From positions 558,001 through 622,000 of the forward strand of contig NZ_FNQB01000001.1 in the NCBI RefSeq assembly GCF_900107455.1: a stretch of 64,000 nt of DNA, given 5' to 3'. Origin of the DNA: Asanoa ishikariensis (GTDB lineage: Bacteria > Actinomycetota > Actinomycetes > Mycobacteriales > Micromonosporaceae). How positions within the stretch are numbered: position 1 is the first letter of the stretch; each line of letters begins with the position of its first letter. A model generated the notes under the pieces. It made no database searches, was not told the DNA's origin, and saw nothing but the letters and a program-made list of their open reading frames with translations. The translations under genes and the position numbers were made by a program. Shown here piece after piece: positions 32,867 to 40,095 of this stretch.

Positions 32867-33327
32867 CGGTCCTCCAGATGTGCCTGCAGGTGTGCGAGGC
32901 CGCGGTGCAAAAGCGATTTGGCCGTACCCAGTGGACAGTCGAGCGTCTCGGCGACCTCGGCCACCGACAGGTCGAGGTAGTAGCGCAGGAACAACGCCAT
33001 CCGGTAGCGCGGCGCGAGTTGGGCCATGGCGGCACGGACGGCGACGGTGCCGGCATCGGGAGGCACCACGGGCGGTTGGTCGAACGTGCCCGCGTGGCGG
33101 CGCTCCAGGATCCGGCGCCGGACCCACGACGAGCACCGGGACACGACCGCTTTACGCAGATACGCGGCGGGCGCCTCGACCTGGTCGATGCGCCGGTACC
33201 ACTCGATGAACACGTCCTGCACGACGTCCTCGGCGGCCGGCATGCTGCCCACGGTCACGTAGGCGAGCCGGACTAACGGGGCATACTGCGCCGCGTAGAC
33301 CGCGTCGAACGCGTCGACTCCCGCCAT
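32863..33327 (-). CDS. ECF RNA polymerase sigma factor
   Basis: 154-residue ECF sigma factor. Region 2 is Y-A-A-Q-Y-A-P-L-V-R-L-A-Y-V-T-V-G-S-M-P-A-A-E-D-V-V-Q-D-V-F-I-E-W-Y-R-R. Region 4 is L-A-P-R-Y-R-M-A-L-F-L-R-Y-Y-L-D-L-S-V-A-E-V-A-E-T-L-D-C-P-L-G-T-A-K-S-L-L-H-R. I use ATG 33327, just before the conserved start of region 2; GTG 33378 is possible but would overlap the upstream gene. First gene of the sigma/propeller/SecD-P1-like operon. Confidence 0.87.
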   Translation of the reverse strand: MAGVDAFDAVYAAQYAPLVRLAYVTVGSMPAAEDVVQDVFIEWYRRIDQVEAPAAYLRKAVVSRCSSWVRRRILERRHAGTFDQPPVVPPDAGTVAVRAAMAQLAPRYRMALFLRYYLDLSVAEVAETLDCPLGTAKSLLHRGLAHLQAHLEDR

Positions 33328-33344
33328 CGTCTGAACCGCCACCT

Positions 33345-34022
33345 CTATGAGGCGCGCGAGGGGCCCCTTTCGTTGCACGCTTGCCCGGCAGCCGTAGGCA
33401 ACGGATCACGTGCGGGGCGGTCGAGCAGATCTACGAGATCGGGAGAGGTGCCGTCCAGGAAGCCGTGGCGGATGGCCGTGGCGATCGAGGCGAGCATCGG
33501 CGGCTGGAACGGCAGCAGCCCTGGAGCCAGCCTGCGGCGGTACTCGCCCAGGCTGATGATCTGATATGGAACGTCCAGGCGGTCGGCCACCTGTCCCGCT
33601 GTGATCGGCGTACCCGAGAGCTCGTAGACGCGTCCGCCGTGTCGTGCCGGATCGGCCGCGACGATCGCGGTGGCATCGGCCAGATCCTGACGCACGACGG
33701 CGGCCAGGGCGCCGCTGCCGAACGCCGACTCCAGGCCGTCTCCAGCCCAGAGCAGGAGGCTGCCGAAGAGCTCCGCGTACAGGCCGTTGCGCAGGATCGT
33801 CCAGGACAGGTCGCCGGCTCGCAGAAGACGTTCGGTCGCGCGGTGTGCGAGCGCGAAACCGAGATGGTCCCCGGCACCGGTGAGGCTCGTGTAGACGACG
33901 TGGCGTACGCCATCGCGAGCCGCGGCGTCGAGGACCGCCGCGTGTCGGTCGATGACCTGGTCGTCCTCGGCATAGCCGGCGGAGATCAGCACCAGCGTCG
34001 ACGGCACGCGTACCGGCAGCAA
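33345..34022 (-). pseudogene. NmrA/QOR2-like NAD(P)H-binding protein lacking its N-terminus
   Basis: The reading frame matches SDR-type NAD(P)H:quinone oxidoreductases (QOR2/NmrA group) from the third strand onward: L-V-L-I-S-A-G...H-A-A-V-L-D-A-A-A-R-D-G-V-R-H-V-V-Y-T-S-L-T, then H-R-A-T-E-R-L-L-R-A...W-T-I-L-R-N-G-L-Y-A-E. The first ~55-70 residues, with the G-x-x-G-x-x-G dinucleotide loop, are missing. Upstream sequence in all frames is instead the start of the divergent HxlR gene, so this is a true truncation rather than a frameshift. The 225 residues left may fold poorly and cannot bind cofactor normally. Confidence 0.7.
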
Positions 34023-34034
34023 GGAGGCAGTTTG

Positions 34035-34454
34035 ATGTCACTCACGCACATCGGCGTAACCACCCCGGCCGACCTCGACCCCTGCGGACGCGAGCACCAT
34101 CCCGACTGCGGCATCCGCGACGTCCTGGACCGCATCGGCGACAAGTGGTCAGTGCTCGTGATCGTCGAGCTCGCGGGTGGGCCACGCCGGTTCCGCGAAA
34201 TCCAACGCGCCATCGACGGCATATCCCAACGAATGCTCACCCTGACGGTACGCAGGCTCGAACGCGACGGCCTCGTCCTTCGCACCGTGTACCCGACCGT
34301 GCCGGCCCAGGTCGACTACCGCCTGACCGAAACCGGGGCGAGCCTCACCCACTTGATCAAAGGGCTGGCCGACTGGTCCCTTGCCCACCGCGCCGTGATC
34401 GGCGAGGCGCAGCGCGCGTACGACCAAGCCCATCCGGACAACGAAATCCGCTGA
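34035..34454 (+). CDS. HxlR family transcriptional regulator
   Basis: 139-residue winged-helix regulator with the HxlR pattern: C-G-I-R-D-V-L-D-R-I-G-D-K-W-S-V-L-V-I-V-E-L-A-G-G-P-R-R-F-R-E-I-Q-R-A-I-D-G-I-S-Q-R-M-L-T-L-T-V-R-R-L-E-R-D-G-L-V. A perfect AAGGAGG (34021-34027) lies seven bases before the ATG. HxlR proteins often sit divergent from the oxidoreductase they control, and the truncated NmrA/QOR2 gene begins 13 bases away, leaving almost no intact promoter between them. C17 and C26 could act as redox sensors. Confidence 0.92.
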   Translation: MSLTHIGVTTPADLDPCGREHHPDCGIRDVLDRIGDKWSVLVIVELAGGPRRFREIQRAIDGISQRMLTLTVRRLERDGLVLRTVYPTVPAQVDYRLTETGASLTHLIKGLADWSLAHRAVIGEAQRAYDQAHPDNEIR

Positions 34455-34503
34455 CGCGAGCAACGACGCCCGTGTTCGCCGCGATTACCAGCGCCCGAAC
34501 GGA

Positions 34504-35244
34504 CTAGCGCCGGCGGAACAGGCCGCGCTTCGGCCGCACGAGCTTTTCGATCAGCGAGCGGATCACGTCGAAGGTGAGCACGTCGGGATTGCGGTCGGCC
34601 GAGGCGATCAGCCCAAGGCAGCGAAGAATGAAGCTGCGGTCGCCGTGTGGCTCGGCGACGAAGACCGGACCGCCCGCGAATCCGTCGGGTAGTGAGCCCA
34701 GCCAGCGCACCACGCCGTCGGGGTCCCGGGCGATCGTCGAGATGGCGACGGCCAGCGGTCGCTGCTCGCCCGACTCGCCCAGTTCTCGGGTGATGTGACC
34801 CATGGCGTACGCCCGACGAGGCTGACCCTCGACGGCGCGCACGTGGTCGGACGTGCCGGCGGTGCCCTCGGTGATCTGCGTGGTCGCCCACGACCAGCCC
34901 TTCTCCGCCGCATGTTCGTGGAGGAAGAACGTGCGCATCACCGCCACACCGGATCGCCGCGACCACATCTCCTCGAAGTCCAGCACGATCAGGGAGTCCG
35001 ATGCCGCACCGGCGGGCTCGATGAGACTAGGCCGCAGCCGCACCTCGCCCACCTTGGTGCGCGTCAGGCGGTCCGCGGTCACCCACCATTCGCGGACGTT
35101 GTCGCCCTCGGGCGTGGATTCCACGAGCTCGTTGTAGAAGAACGCGGTCCCCGCATGCGGGCGCTGCCCCAACGGCAGGGTGCACGCACTCCAGCGCTCC
35201 AGGATCACGTCAACGAGTGGATCATCGTCGGTCACGGCTGACAT
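34504..35244 (-). CDS. trypsin-like-fold protein apparently lacking the catalytic triad
   Basis: 246-residue protein without a signal peptide. The layout resembles cytosolic HtrA/trypsin-like domains found in conflict and signalling proteins: G-T-A-F-F-Y-N...W-W-V-T-A-D-R-L at the usual His position (here Asp), S-R-R-S-G-V-A-V-M where the Asp-containing strand is expected, and G-F-A-G-G-P-V-F-V where G-x-S-G-G-P is expected (Ser replaced by Ala). If the alignment is right, all three catalytic residues are missing and the protein binds rather than cuts. Fold assignment is inference; otherwise hypothetical. A perfect 14-bp palindrome, CCGCTCGCGAGCGG, lies upstream at 35262-35275. Confidence 0.6.
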   Translation of the reverse strand: MSAVTDDDPLVDVILERWSACTLPLGQRPHAGTAFFYNELVESTPEGDNVREWWVTADRLTRTKVGEVRLRPSLIEPAGAASDSLIVLDFEEMWSRRSGVAVMRTFFLHEHAAEKGWSWATTQITEGTAGTSDHVRAVEGQPRRAYAMGHITRELGESGEQRPLAVAISTIARDPDGVVRWLGSLPDGFAGGPVFVAEPHGDRSFILRCLGLIASADRNPDVLTFDVIRSLIEKLVRPKRGLFRRR

Positions 35245-35441
35245 CCTGCCTGCCGCCAGCCCCGCTCGCGAGCGGCAAGGTCTCGATCTCACCCAACGAC
35301 CTGCGTCCGTTGCTTCCCTATCTCGGCACTGAAACCGTTGCGCCACAAGGCTTCGGGCTCGGCGGAGGCAACGCGTGAGTGGCCTTCTCGACTGGATCGT
35401 TGATGAGTTCGTCGACCACGATTACGCGGGAGGGCTTTCCG

Positions 35442-35582
35442 ATGAGCACCAACAACGAGCAGTCGCCGGACCGGCTCCCGGCGCGGATCCACGCCGTGTC
35501 AGCTCTGGTCACCGCGGTGGCCGCGTTGTTGGCCGCTACCACCGGTCTCGTCGCCGCGCTGAAGGGCTGGGGTCCGTTCTAA
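35442..35582 (+). CDS. small single-pass membrane protein (46 aa)
   Basis: 46-residue protein with a polar N-terminus and one membrane helix (about 18-40, V-S-A-L-V-T-A-V-A-A-L-L-A-A-T-T-G-L-V-A-A-L). GGGAGGG sits seven bases before the ATG. The C-terminus is G-W-G-P-F. Size and form recall small stress or toxin-like membrane peptides, but nothing more can be said. It overlaps the stop of the convergent SDR gene by four bases. Confidence 0.55.
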   Translation: MSTNNEQSPDRLPARIHAVSALVTAVAALLAATTGLVAALKGWGPF

Positions 35583-36466
35583 GCTACCGCCCGCTGCGGA
35601 GCGACCAGGTGGTAGGAGACCCCGGTGAGCCGCTCCGAAGCCACCCAGAGCCGATCGCGCAGCGTCGGGTCCTGCGCGGCGGCCGGGATGCGGGCCGGTG
35701 CCGGGCGGCCACGGCCCTCGCCGATGCCGCGCGGCGCGAAGTAGGCACCACTGGCGATATGCGCGTCGGTGGCCGCGAGCAACGAGGGACGGGCGGCTTC
35801 CTCCGCGCTCTGGCCCATGAGGGCGATCAAGCCGCCGGCGACGACCCGCAGCGCAGGCGACACGTGGCGTTGGATGCCCGTCACCGCGGTGCCCGGATGC
35901 ACCGCGATGCTGCGCAGCCGGTCGGTGCGCGCGGCGAGTTCCAGCGCGAACGCGACGTTGGCCAGCTTGGCCGCGCTGTACGCCCGCATCGGGCGGTAGT
36001 CGCGGTGGAAGTCGAGGTTGTCCAGGTCGATCCGGCCGCGCCGGGCGATCGCCGCGCTGACGGTGACGACCCGCGGTGCTTCGGCGGCGAGCAGCACGGG
36101 CAGCAACAGGCCGGTGAGGGCGAAGTGCCCGAGGTGGTTCGTGCCGAAGGTCAGTTCGAAGCCGTCAGTCGTCAGTCGCCGCTCGGGCACGGCCATCACG
36201 CCGGCGTTGTTGACCAGCAGGTCGACCTTCGGGTGCTCGGCGCTGACCCGCGCGGCGAAGGACCGGACCGAGGCCAGATCGGCAAGGTCCAACTCGCCGG
36301 TCGAGATCGTGCTTCCCGGGTACGCCTTCCGTAGCCGGTCCGCGGCCGTCCGGAGCGCCTCCTGCCTGCGGCCGGCGATGACGACGTGGTTCCCGCGCTC
36401 GGCCAGTCCCGCAGCGGTCGCGTACCCGATCCCCGCAGCACCACCAGTGATGATCGCGACGTTCAT
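35579..36466 (-). CDS. short-chain dehydrogenase/reductase
   Basis: 295-residue classical-type SDR similar to retinol/WW-domain oxidoreductase-like proteins. The cofactor loop is T-G-G-A-A-G-I-G (residues 7-14), followed by R-R in the NADPH-preferring position, then N-N-A-G-V and the active-site Y-S-A-A-K with an upstream Ser in T-V-S-A. It reduces or oxidises an unknown alcohol or ketone. It is divergent from the TetR gene, with two operators between, and is the probable target of that repressor. Confidence 0.92.
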   Translation of the reverse strand: MNVAIITGGAAGIGYATAAGLAERGNHVVIAGRRQEALRTAADRLRKAYPGSTISTGELDLADLASVRSFAARVSAEHPKVDLLVNNAGVMAVPERRLTTDGFELTFGTNHLGHFALTGLLLPVLLAAEAPRVVTVSAAIARRGRIDLDNLDFHRDYRPMRAYSAAKLANVAFALELAARTDRLRSIAVHPGTAVTGIQRHVSPALRVVAGGLIALMGQSAEEAARPSLLAATDAHIASGAYFAPRGIGEGRGRPAPARIPAAAQDPTLRDRLWVASERLTGVSYHLVAPQRAVA

Positions 36467-36486
36467 GATGTCCGCCTCCCGAAGTC

Positions 36487-36546
36487 GTTGACTAACTAGA
36501 TAGTCAACTCCGCCGAAGCCGGATCGTCAACTAACTGGTTAGTCAA
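36487..36546. promoter_or_regulatory. two TetR-type operators between SDR and TetR genes
   Basis: Two 20-bp elements at 36488-36507 and 36527-36546 are both variants of the perfect palindrome TTGACTAACTAGTTAGTCAA. The first has one changed base, and the second has changes at positions 2, 3 and 11. They are 39 bp apart centre to centre, in the 94-bp gap between divergent genes. They are much richer in A/T than the surroundings and are probably bound by the adjacent TetR protein. Confidence 0.75.
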
Positions 36547-36560
36547 GTAGCCTGGGGCAC

Positions 36561-37130
36561 ATGCCACCTGCTGGAGACGCCCAGGAAACCCGCCGTCGCC
36601 TGGTCGAGGCCGCCTACGGCGAGTTCGCCACGCACGGCATAGCCGGCGCCCGGGTCGACCGGGTCGCGGCCGCCGCAGGCGTCAACAAGGCGCTCATCTA
36701 CTTCCACTTCAGCAACAAAGAGGGCCTTTTCACCGCGGTCTTCAATCAGGTCGTCGGCCAGGCCCTCGCTCTGGCGCCGATGGATGCCACGAACCTCCCG
36801 GAGTACGCCGGCCTCCTCTTCGACGCCGGCCTAGCCCACCCGGACGCCCTCCGCCTGGCCGCCTGGCACCGCCTCGAACGCGCCGCGGATCAACCCCCGC
36901 TGAAGGCCGTCCTGGACGCGAACCAGTCGAAGGTCGACGCGATCGCCAAGGCACAGGAAGCTGGGTACGTCACGACCCGCTTCACCGCGGCGGAGGTCCT
37001 CGCCCTGGTCCTCACGATCGCCAACATGTGGTCGGTCCTGACCCCGGAGCAGCACCTGACGGCGCCTCAGGACCCCGCAGCGCGCCGAGCCCTGGTCGTC
37101 TCGGCGTTGACGACCCTGCTCCAGCCGTAA
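36561..37130 (+). CDS. TetR/AcrR family transcriptional repressor
   Basis: 189-residue repressor. The HTH is at about 9-58 (R-R-R-L-V-E-A-A-Y-G-E-F-A-T-H-G-I-A-G-A-R-V-D-R-V-A-A-A-A-G-V-N-K-A-L-I-Y-F-H-F-S-N-K-E-G-L-F), with a C-terminal TetR_C-like helical domain. It starts 14 bases after the second operator, so it probably represses itself and the divergent SDR gene. Confidence 0.93.
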   Translation: MPPAGDAQETRRRLVEAAYGEFATHGIAGARVDRVAAAAGVNKALIYFHFSNKEGLFTAVFNQVVGQALALAPMDATNLPEYAGLLFDAGLAHPDALRLAAWHRLERAADQPPLKAVLDANQSKVDAIAKAQEAGYVTTRFTAAEVLALVLTIANMWSVLTPEQHLTAPQDPAARRALVVSALTTLLQP

Positions 37131-37152
37131 AGGCCGCCGCGGGTCGGCTCGT

Positions 37153-38421
37153 CTAGAGGGGCTGAGCAGTCTGGTTCTGCTTTTCCCACTGGCCCCTCGT
37201 CCGCACCAGTAGCTCTTCGGCCGCCCTGGCGGCATCGGCCGGCACCGGCTCGGCGAGCATGACGTCCGCGGTGCGACGCAGGGCGGCGACGAACTCCACT
37301 CCGTCCGGAGTCAGTGAGCCCGACTCCTCGGCCGCGGTCAGCCCTTGGTCGACCTGGAGGCGGTACTCGGCGAAGCGGTGCTCCGCCTCGGCGACCAAGC
37401 CACGCAGCGCGCGCCAGGTGTCGGCGACACCGACGAACGCGTACACCCCTTGCAAGAGGCCGGCCAAGGGCCGGGGATCGGTGCGCCAGGGCGCGAAATA
37501 CCGCCCCCTGTCCAGCGGGTCGGTCAGTTGCTTCAGGTCGAGCAGGGCGCTGAGCTTGGAGTGCTGAAACTCGTGCACCAACGTGACGGCGAAATCATGG
37601 GCCGAGGCGGGTCGGGTCAGGCCACACGCACCGAAGACGTCCCGCAGCGAGGCGCTCAGCGCGGAGTCGCGACCGGGTGCCAGCGGCACCAGCGAGCTCA
37701 AGCCGACACGCAGCTCGGCTGACCGGTCGGGAAGAAGGTCGGTCAGCAACTGCCACGCCTCGGCGAACAGCTCCTGCCACCGCTCCGCGGCGGCCGGGCT
37801 GAGCCGTCCCGTCGGCGGCGCGTGGTGGCCGTGCCGGTACGGATGAAGATCCTCCAGGTCGACCCGCACGGCGCCGGCGGCCAACTGGCGAAGCGGCAGC
37901 CAAGCAGGCGAGCCCGTCGTGGGATCCGCGGGGACCTCGATGCGCTGACCGTCGACGACCACGACGATCCGGCCGCCCGACGTCGTTGCCTCGACCTTCT
38001 CGTGGCCGTCGGCGACGACCGCACCGAGCCCCGGCAGCATGGCGTATCCATGGTCCACGGGAACCGCCACCGTGCCGTCGACCCCCGCTGCTGCCGCCGC
38101 GACCAGCGCGACGGCGGCCAGATGGGCCACGACCTGGGGGTCCGGCTTGTCCCGAGCAGCGCCCCGGCACGCGATGGCCGTCCATCCGCCGACCATCGGG
38201 GCCCCGACCACGGCGGCGAACCGGCCCGGGGCCGCGACTCGGGACCGCTCCAGCAGGTCCCGCACGGGCTCCGGGTCACCGGGCAGACAGGTGAGCAGGT
38301 ATTCGAGCAGGAGAACGTGCCGGCTGTACCTGGCGTCCCGCAACATGCGGACCGCCTCGGCTCCGCCGAGTCCGCTGCCGAGATCGTCGAGTGTGGACGG
38401 CGCGGACCCGTTAACCGGCAC
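37153..38421 (-). CDS. HExxH-motif peptide-modification protein of FxSxx-COOH locus
   Basis: 422-residue protein. H283-E-F-Q-H287 (in T-L-V-H-E-F-Q-H-S-K-L-S-A-L-L-D-L) is a zincin-like site, and the family is the HExxH putative peptide-modification group that accompanies radical-SAM peptide loci. The N-terminal half is helical without catalytic motifs. It may hydrolyse, trim or otherwise process the FxsA product; the activity is not established. GTG 38421 is chosen because AAGGAG sits eight bases upstream. It overlaps the end of fxsB by 11 bases, so the two are coupled. Last gene of the operon. Confidence 0.82.
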   Translation of the reverse strand: MPVNGSAPSTLDDLGSGLGGAEAVRMLRDARYSRHVLLLEYLLTCLPGDPEPVRDLLERSRVAAPGRFAAVVGAPMVGGWTAIACRGAARDKPDPQVVAHLAAVALVAAAAAGVDGTVAVPVDHGYAMLPGLGAVVADGHEKVEATTSGGRIVVVVDGQRIEVPADPTTGSPAWLPLRQLAAGAVRVDLEDLHPYRHGHHAPPTGRLSPAAAERWQELFAEAWQLLTDLLPDRSAELRVGLSSLVPLAPGRDSALSASLRDVFGACGLTRPASAHDFAVTLVHEFQHSKLSALLDLKQLTDPLDRGRYFAPWRTDPRPLAGLLQGVYAFVGVADTWRALRGLVAEAEHRFAEYRLQVDQGLTAAEESGSLTPDGVEFVAALRRTADVMLAEPVPADAARAAEELLVRTRGQWEKQNQTAQPL

Positions 38422-39640
38422 CAGATCGTCTCCTTCGCAAACCCTCGGCGACCGTCTTGTGAACGTGCCGGACGAACACGTTGAGGTCCGCGCAATACAC
38501 CGACGGCGACCGGAAACCGGCGCCAGGGCGGTATCTGTGCACGTAGTGCCCCCCGCCGCACAGGCCGACGACCGGACACGACAGGCACTCGTCGGCCAGG
38601 GCCCTCCGACCGATCTGCCGCGCGACGACACCCGGATCCGCCAGCGCCTCGTCGAGGTCGTCGTGCAGCACGTTCAAGCCGGTGGCTCCGGCGCCCGGGT
38701 ACGCGACCTTCAGGGCATCGACCTGCTCGACGGCGCCGTCCGACTCGATGACGACCGTCCCGGAGGGACTGAGCCCGAGCTGTTCGCTGGTGCTGCGGCC
38801 GCCCAGGACCAGGTTGATCGCCGCCTCGAAGAGGCGGACGCGAGTCGGCGGTGAGTCGGTGAACCAGCGGTCGAAGAATGCGATCAACCACTGGGCGTAC
38901 GTCGGTGAACCGGCCGGTCGCTCTGGCGGAGAACCCCACGTCGCGTGCGGCAGAAGAAGGTCGATCATCGGTGGCTCGAAGGCCAGTAACTGTTCGTAAG
39001 CGCCAATAGGATCGATGTCCACGTTGACGGTACTGAGAAGTCCGGAATAGGAGTCGTGATACTCCGGGCGACGGAGAAGCTCAATGCCGCGCGCGACGGC
39101 CGCGAAACTGCCACGGCCATTCTTGAATCGACGGTGCCGATCGTGGTCCTCGGGCGTGCCGTCGACGCTGACACCGACCTTGATCCGATGATCCACCAGC
39201 GTGCGGACCGTCGGCTCGTCCAGCCGTACACCGTTGGATTGCATGCCTATCTCGACCTGGCACGATGCGGGCGCCGACCGGCGAACGAGGTCGGCCAGCG
39301 TGATCAAACGATCAAGGCCGTAGAGCAGCGGCTCACCGCCGTGCAGCACCACGCGAAGGCGGGTCAACCCATGCCGCCGGACGTGTGCCAGCACACGCTC
39401 GATGGCGGCGTCCCGCACGGTGTCGGGCATCGAAGGTGGACGGTCGCGCCAACTCTGATCGGCGTGCTCGTAGACGTAGCAGTAGTCGCAGGCCAGGTTG
39501 CAGCGCTGATGAACCTTCAGAATCACCTCGCTGAACGGCACCGGAGTCCAGCCATCGGCCTTCAGCGCCGCGATGTCCAGCGCCGCATACGGCCATCTGG
39601 CCGCGGCACGTTGAGCACTCCGGACGCGATCGGGGCTCAA
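38411..39640 (-). CDS. fxsB: FxsB: radical SAM/SPASM peptide maturase
   Basis: 409-residue radical SAM enzyme. The [4Fe-4S]/SAM cluster motif is C47-N-L-A-C51-D-Y-C54 in V-H-Q-R-C, followed by Y-V-Y-E-H-A-D-Q-S-W, a hallmark of the FxsB subgroup. A C-terminal SPASM-type cysteine set (D-E-C-L-S-C-P-V-V-G-L-C-G-G-G and V-Y-C) holds auxiliary clusters. Related enzymes (XyeB, GrrM and FxsB types) form three-residue cyclophanes by joining an aromatic ring to the beta-carbon of the residue two positions on. The substrate here should be the FxS motif of FxsA, encoded nine bases upstream. The start, TTG 39640, is uncertain; it leaves the family's P-F-S-E-V-I-L-K-V-H intact. Confidence 0.93.
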   Translation of the reverse strand: MSPDRVRSAQRAAARWPYAALDIAALKADGWTPVPFSEVILKVHQRCNLACDYCYVYEHADQSWRDRPPSMPDTVRDAAIERVLAHVRRHGLTRLRVVLHGGEPLLYGLDRLITLADLVRRSAPASCQVEIGMQSNGVRLDEPTVRTLVDHRIKVGVSVDGTPEDHDRHRRFKNGRGSFAAVARGIELLRRPEYHDSYSGLLSTVNVDIDPIGAYEQLLAFEPPMIDLLLPHATWGSPPERPAGSPTYAQWLIAFFDRWFTDSPPTRVRLFEAAINLVLGGRSTSEQLGLSPSGTVVIESDGAVEQVDALKVAYPGAGATGLNVLHDDLDEALADPGVVARQIGRRALADECLSCPVVGLCGGGHYVHRYRPGAGFRSPSVYCADLNVFVRHVHKTVAEGLRRRRSGAG

Positions 39641-39649
39641 CGGCAGACC

Positions 39650-39844
39650 TCATCGCCCCGAAGCGAAGGATTGGAACGCGCTGAGGACGCCATTGGGGTC
39701 GTCAAGCGAGTTGATGACCTGTCGGAGGCCCCGGCCGAGGGCGCTGTCGTCGGCGAGATCCAGCAAATCGACGGGCTGCCCGGATACGTCCGGGATTGGT
39801 GCCCAGGCTCCGTCGGCCGTCTCGTCGGTGTGGACGAAATTCAT
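39650..39844 (-). CDS. fxsA: FxsA: FxSxx-COOH precursor peptide (64 aa)
   Basis: Ribosomal peptide precursor. It ends exactly in F60-A-S-G-R64, the FxSxx-COOH signature that names the family, preceded by an additional F57-Q-S59, so two FxS units stand side by side. The leader is acidic and includes P-V-D-L-L-D-L-A-D-D, a likely recognition element for FxsB. AGGAGGT lies five bases before the ATG, which fixes the start; the in-frame extension upstream has no such site. The modified product is predicted to carry a Phe-Ser cyclophane near the C-terminus. It stands between the NB-ARC/TPR gene and fxsB. Confidence 0.9.
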   Translation of the reverse strand: MNFVHTDETADGAWAPIPDVSGQPVDLLDLADDSALGRGLRQVINSLDDPNGVLSAFQSFASGR

Positions 39845-40095
39845 CGTGACCTCCTGCGCGCGCCAAGCGTCGGGGTAGACCGGAGCAACGCGCATCAAAT
39901 CGAGCGCCGCGGGTGCAGCGACAACGAGACGGGGCGACGCCTCAGCGACACGATCGGCACTCTCACGCCCCCTGCCATGCGCAATCTGTCGAAGACAGTC
40001 CAGCATTCACAGGATCGCATGTATATCGCCGACGAACAACCAACTCTAGGGATGCCGATAAATGCGATCATGCGGACAACGCGCGGTTGTATTGA
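39845..40095 (-). promoter_or_regulatory. gap between fxsT and fxsA with possible internal promoter
   Basis: This 251-bp non-coding interval is the only sizeable gap in the locus. On the minus strand it contains TATACA (40020-40025), a good -10 hexamer in an A/T-rich patch; I see no matching TTGACA at 16-18 bases. It ends with the strong ribosome site of fxsA. A separate promoter would let the precursor and its enzymes be made independently of the TIR/NB-ARC genes. Confidence 0.4.

Noticed and set aside
39845-40006. In-frame extension of fxsA upstream of ATG 39844
   Set aside because: No ribosome site at the upstream start. AGGAGGT lies at the right distance from ATG 39844, and the extension does not resemble FxsA leaders.
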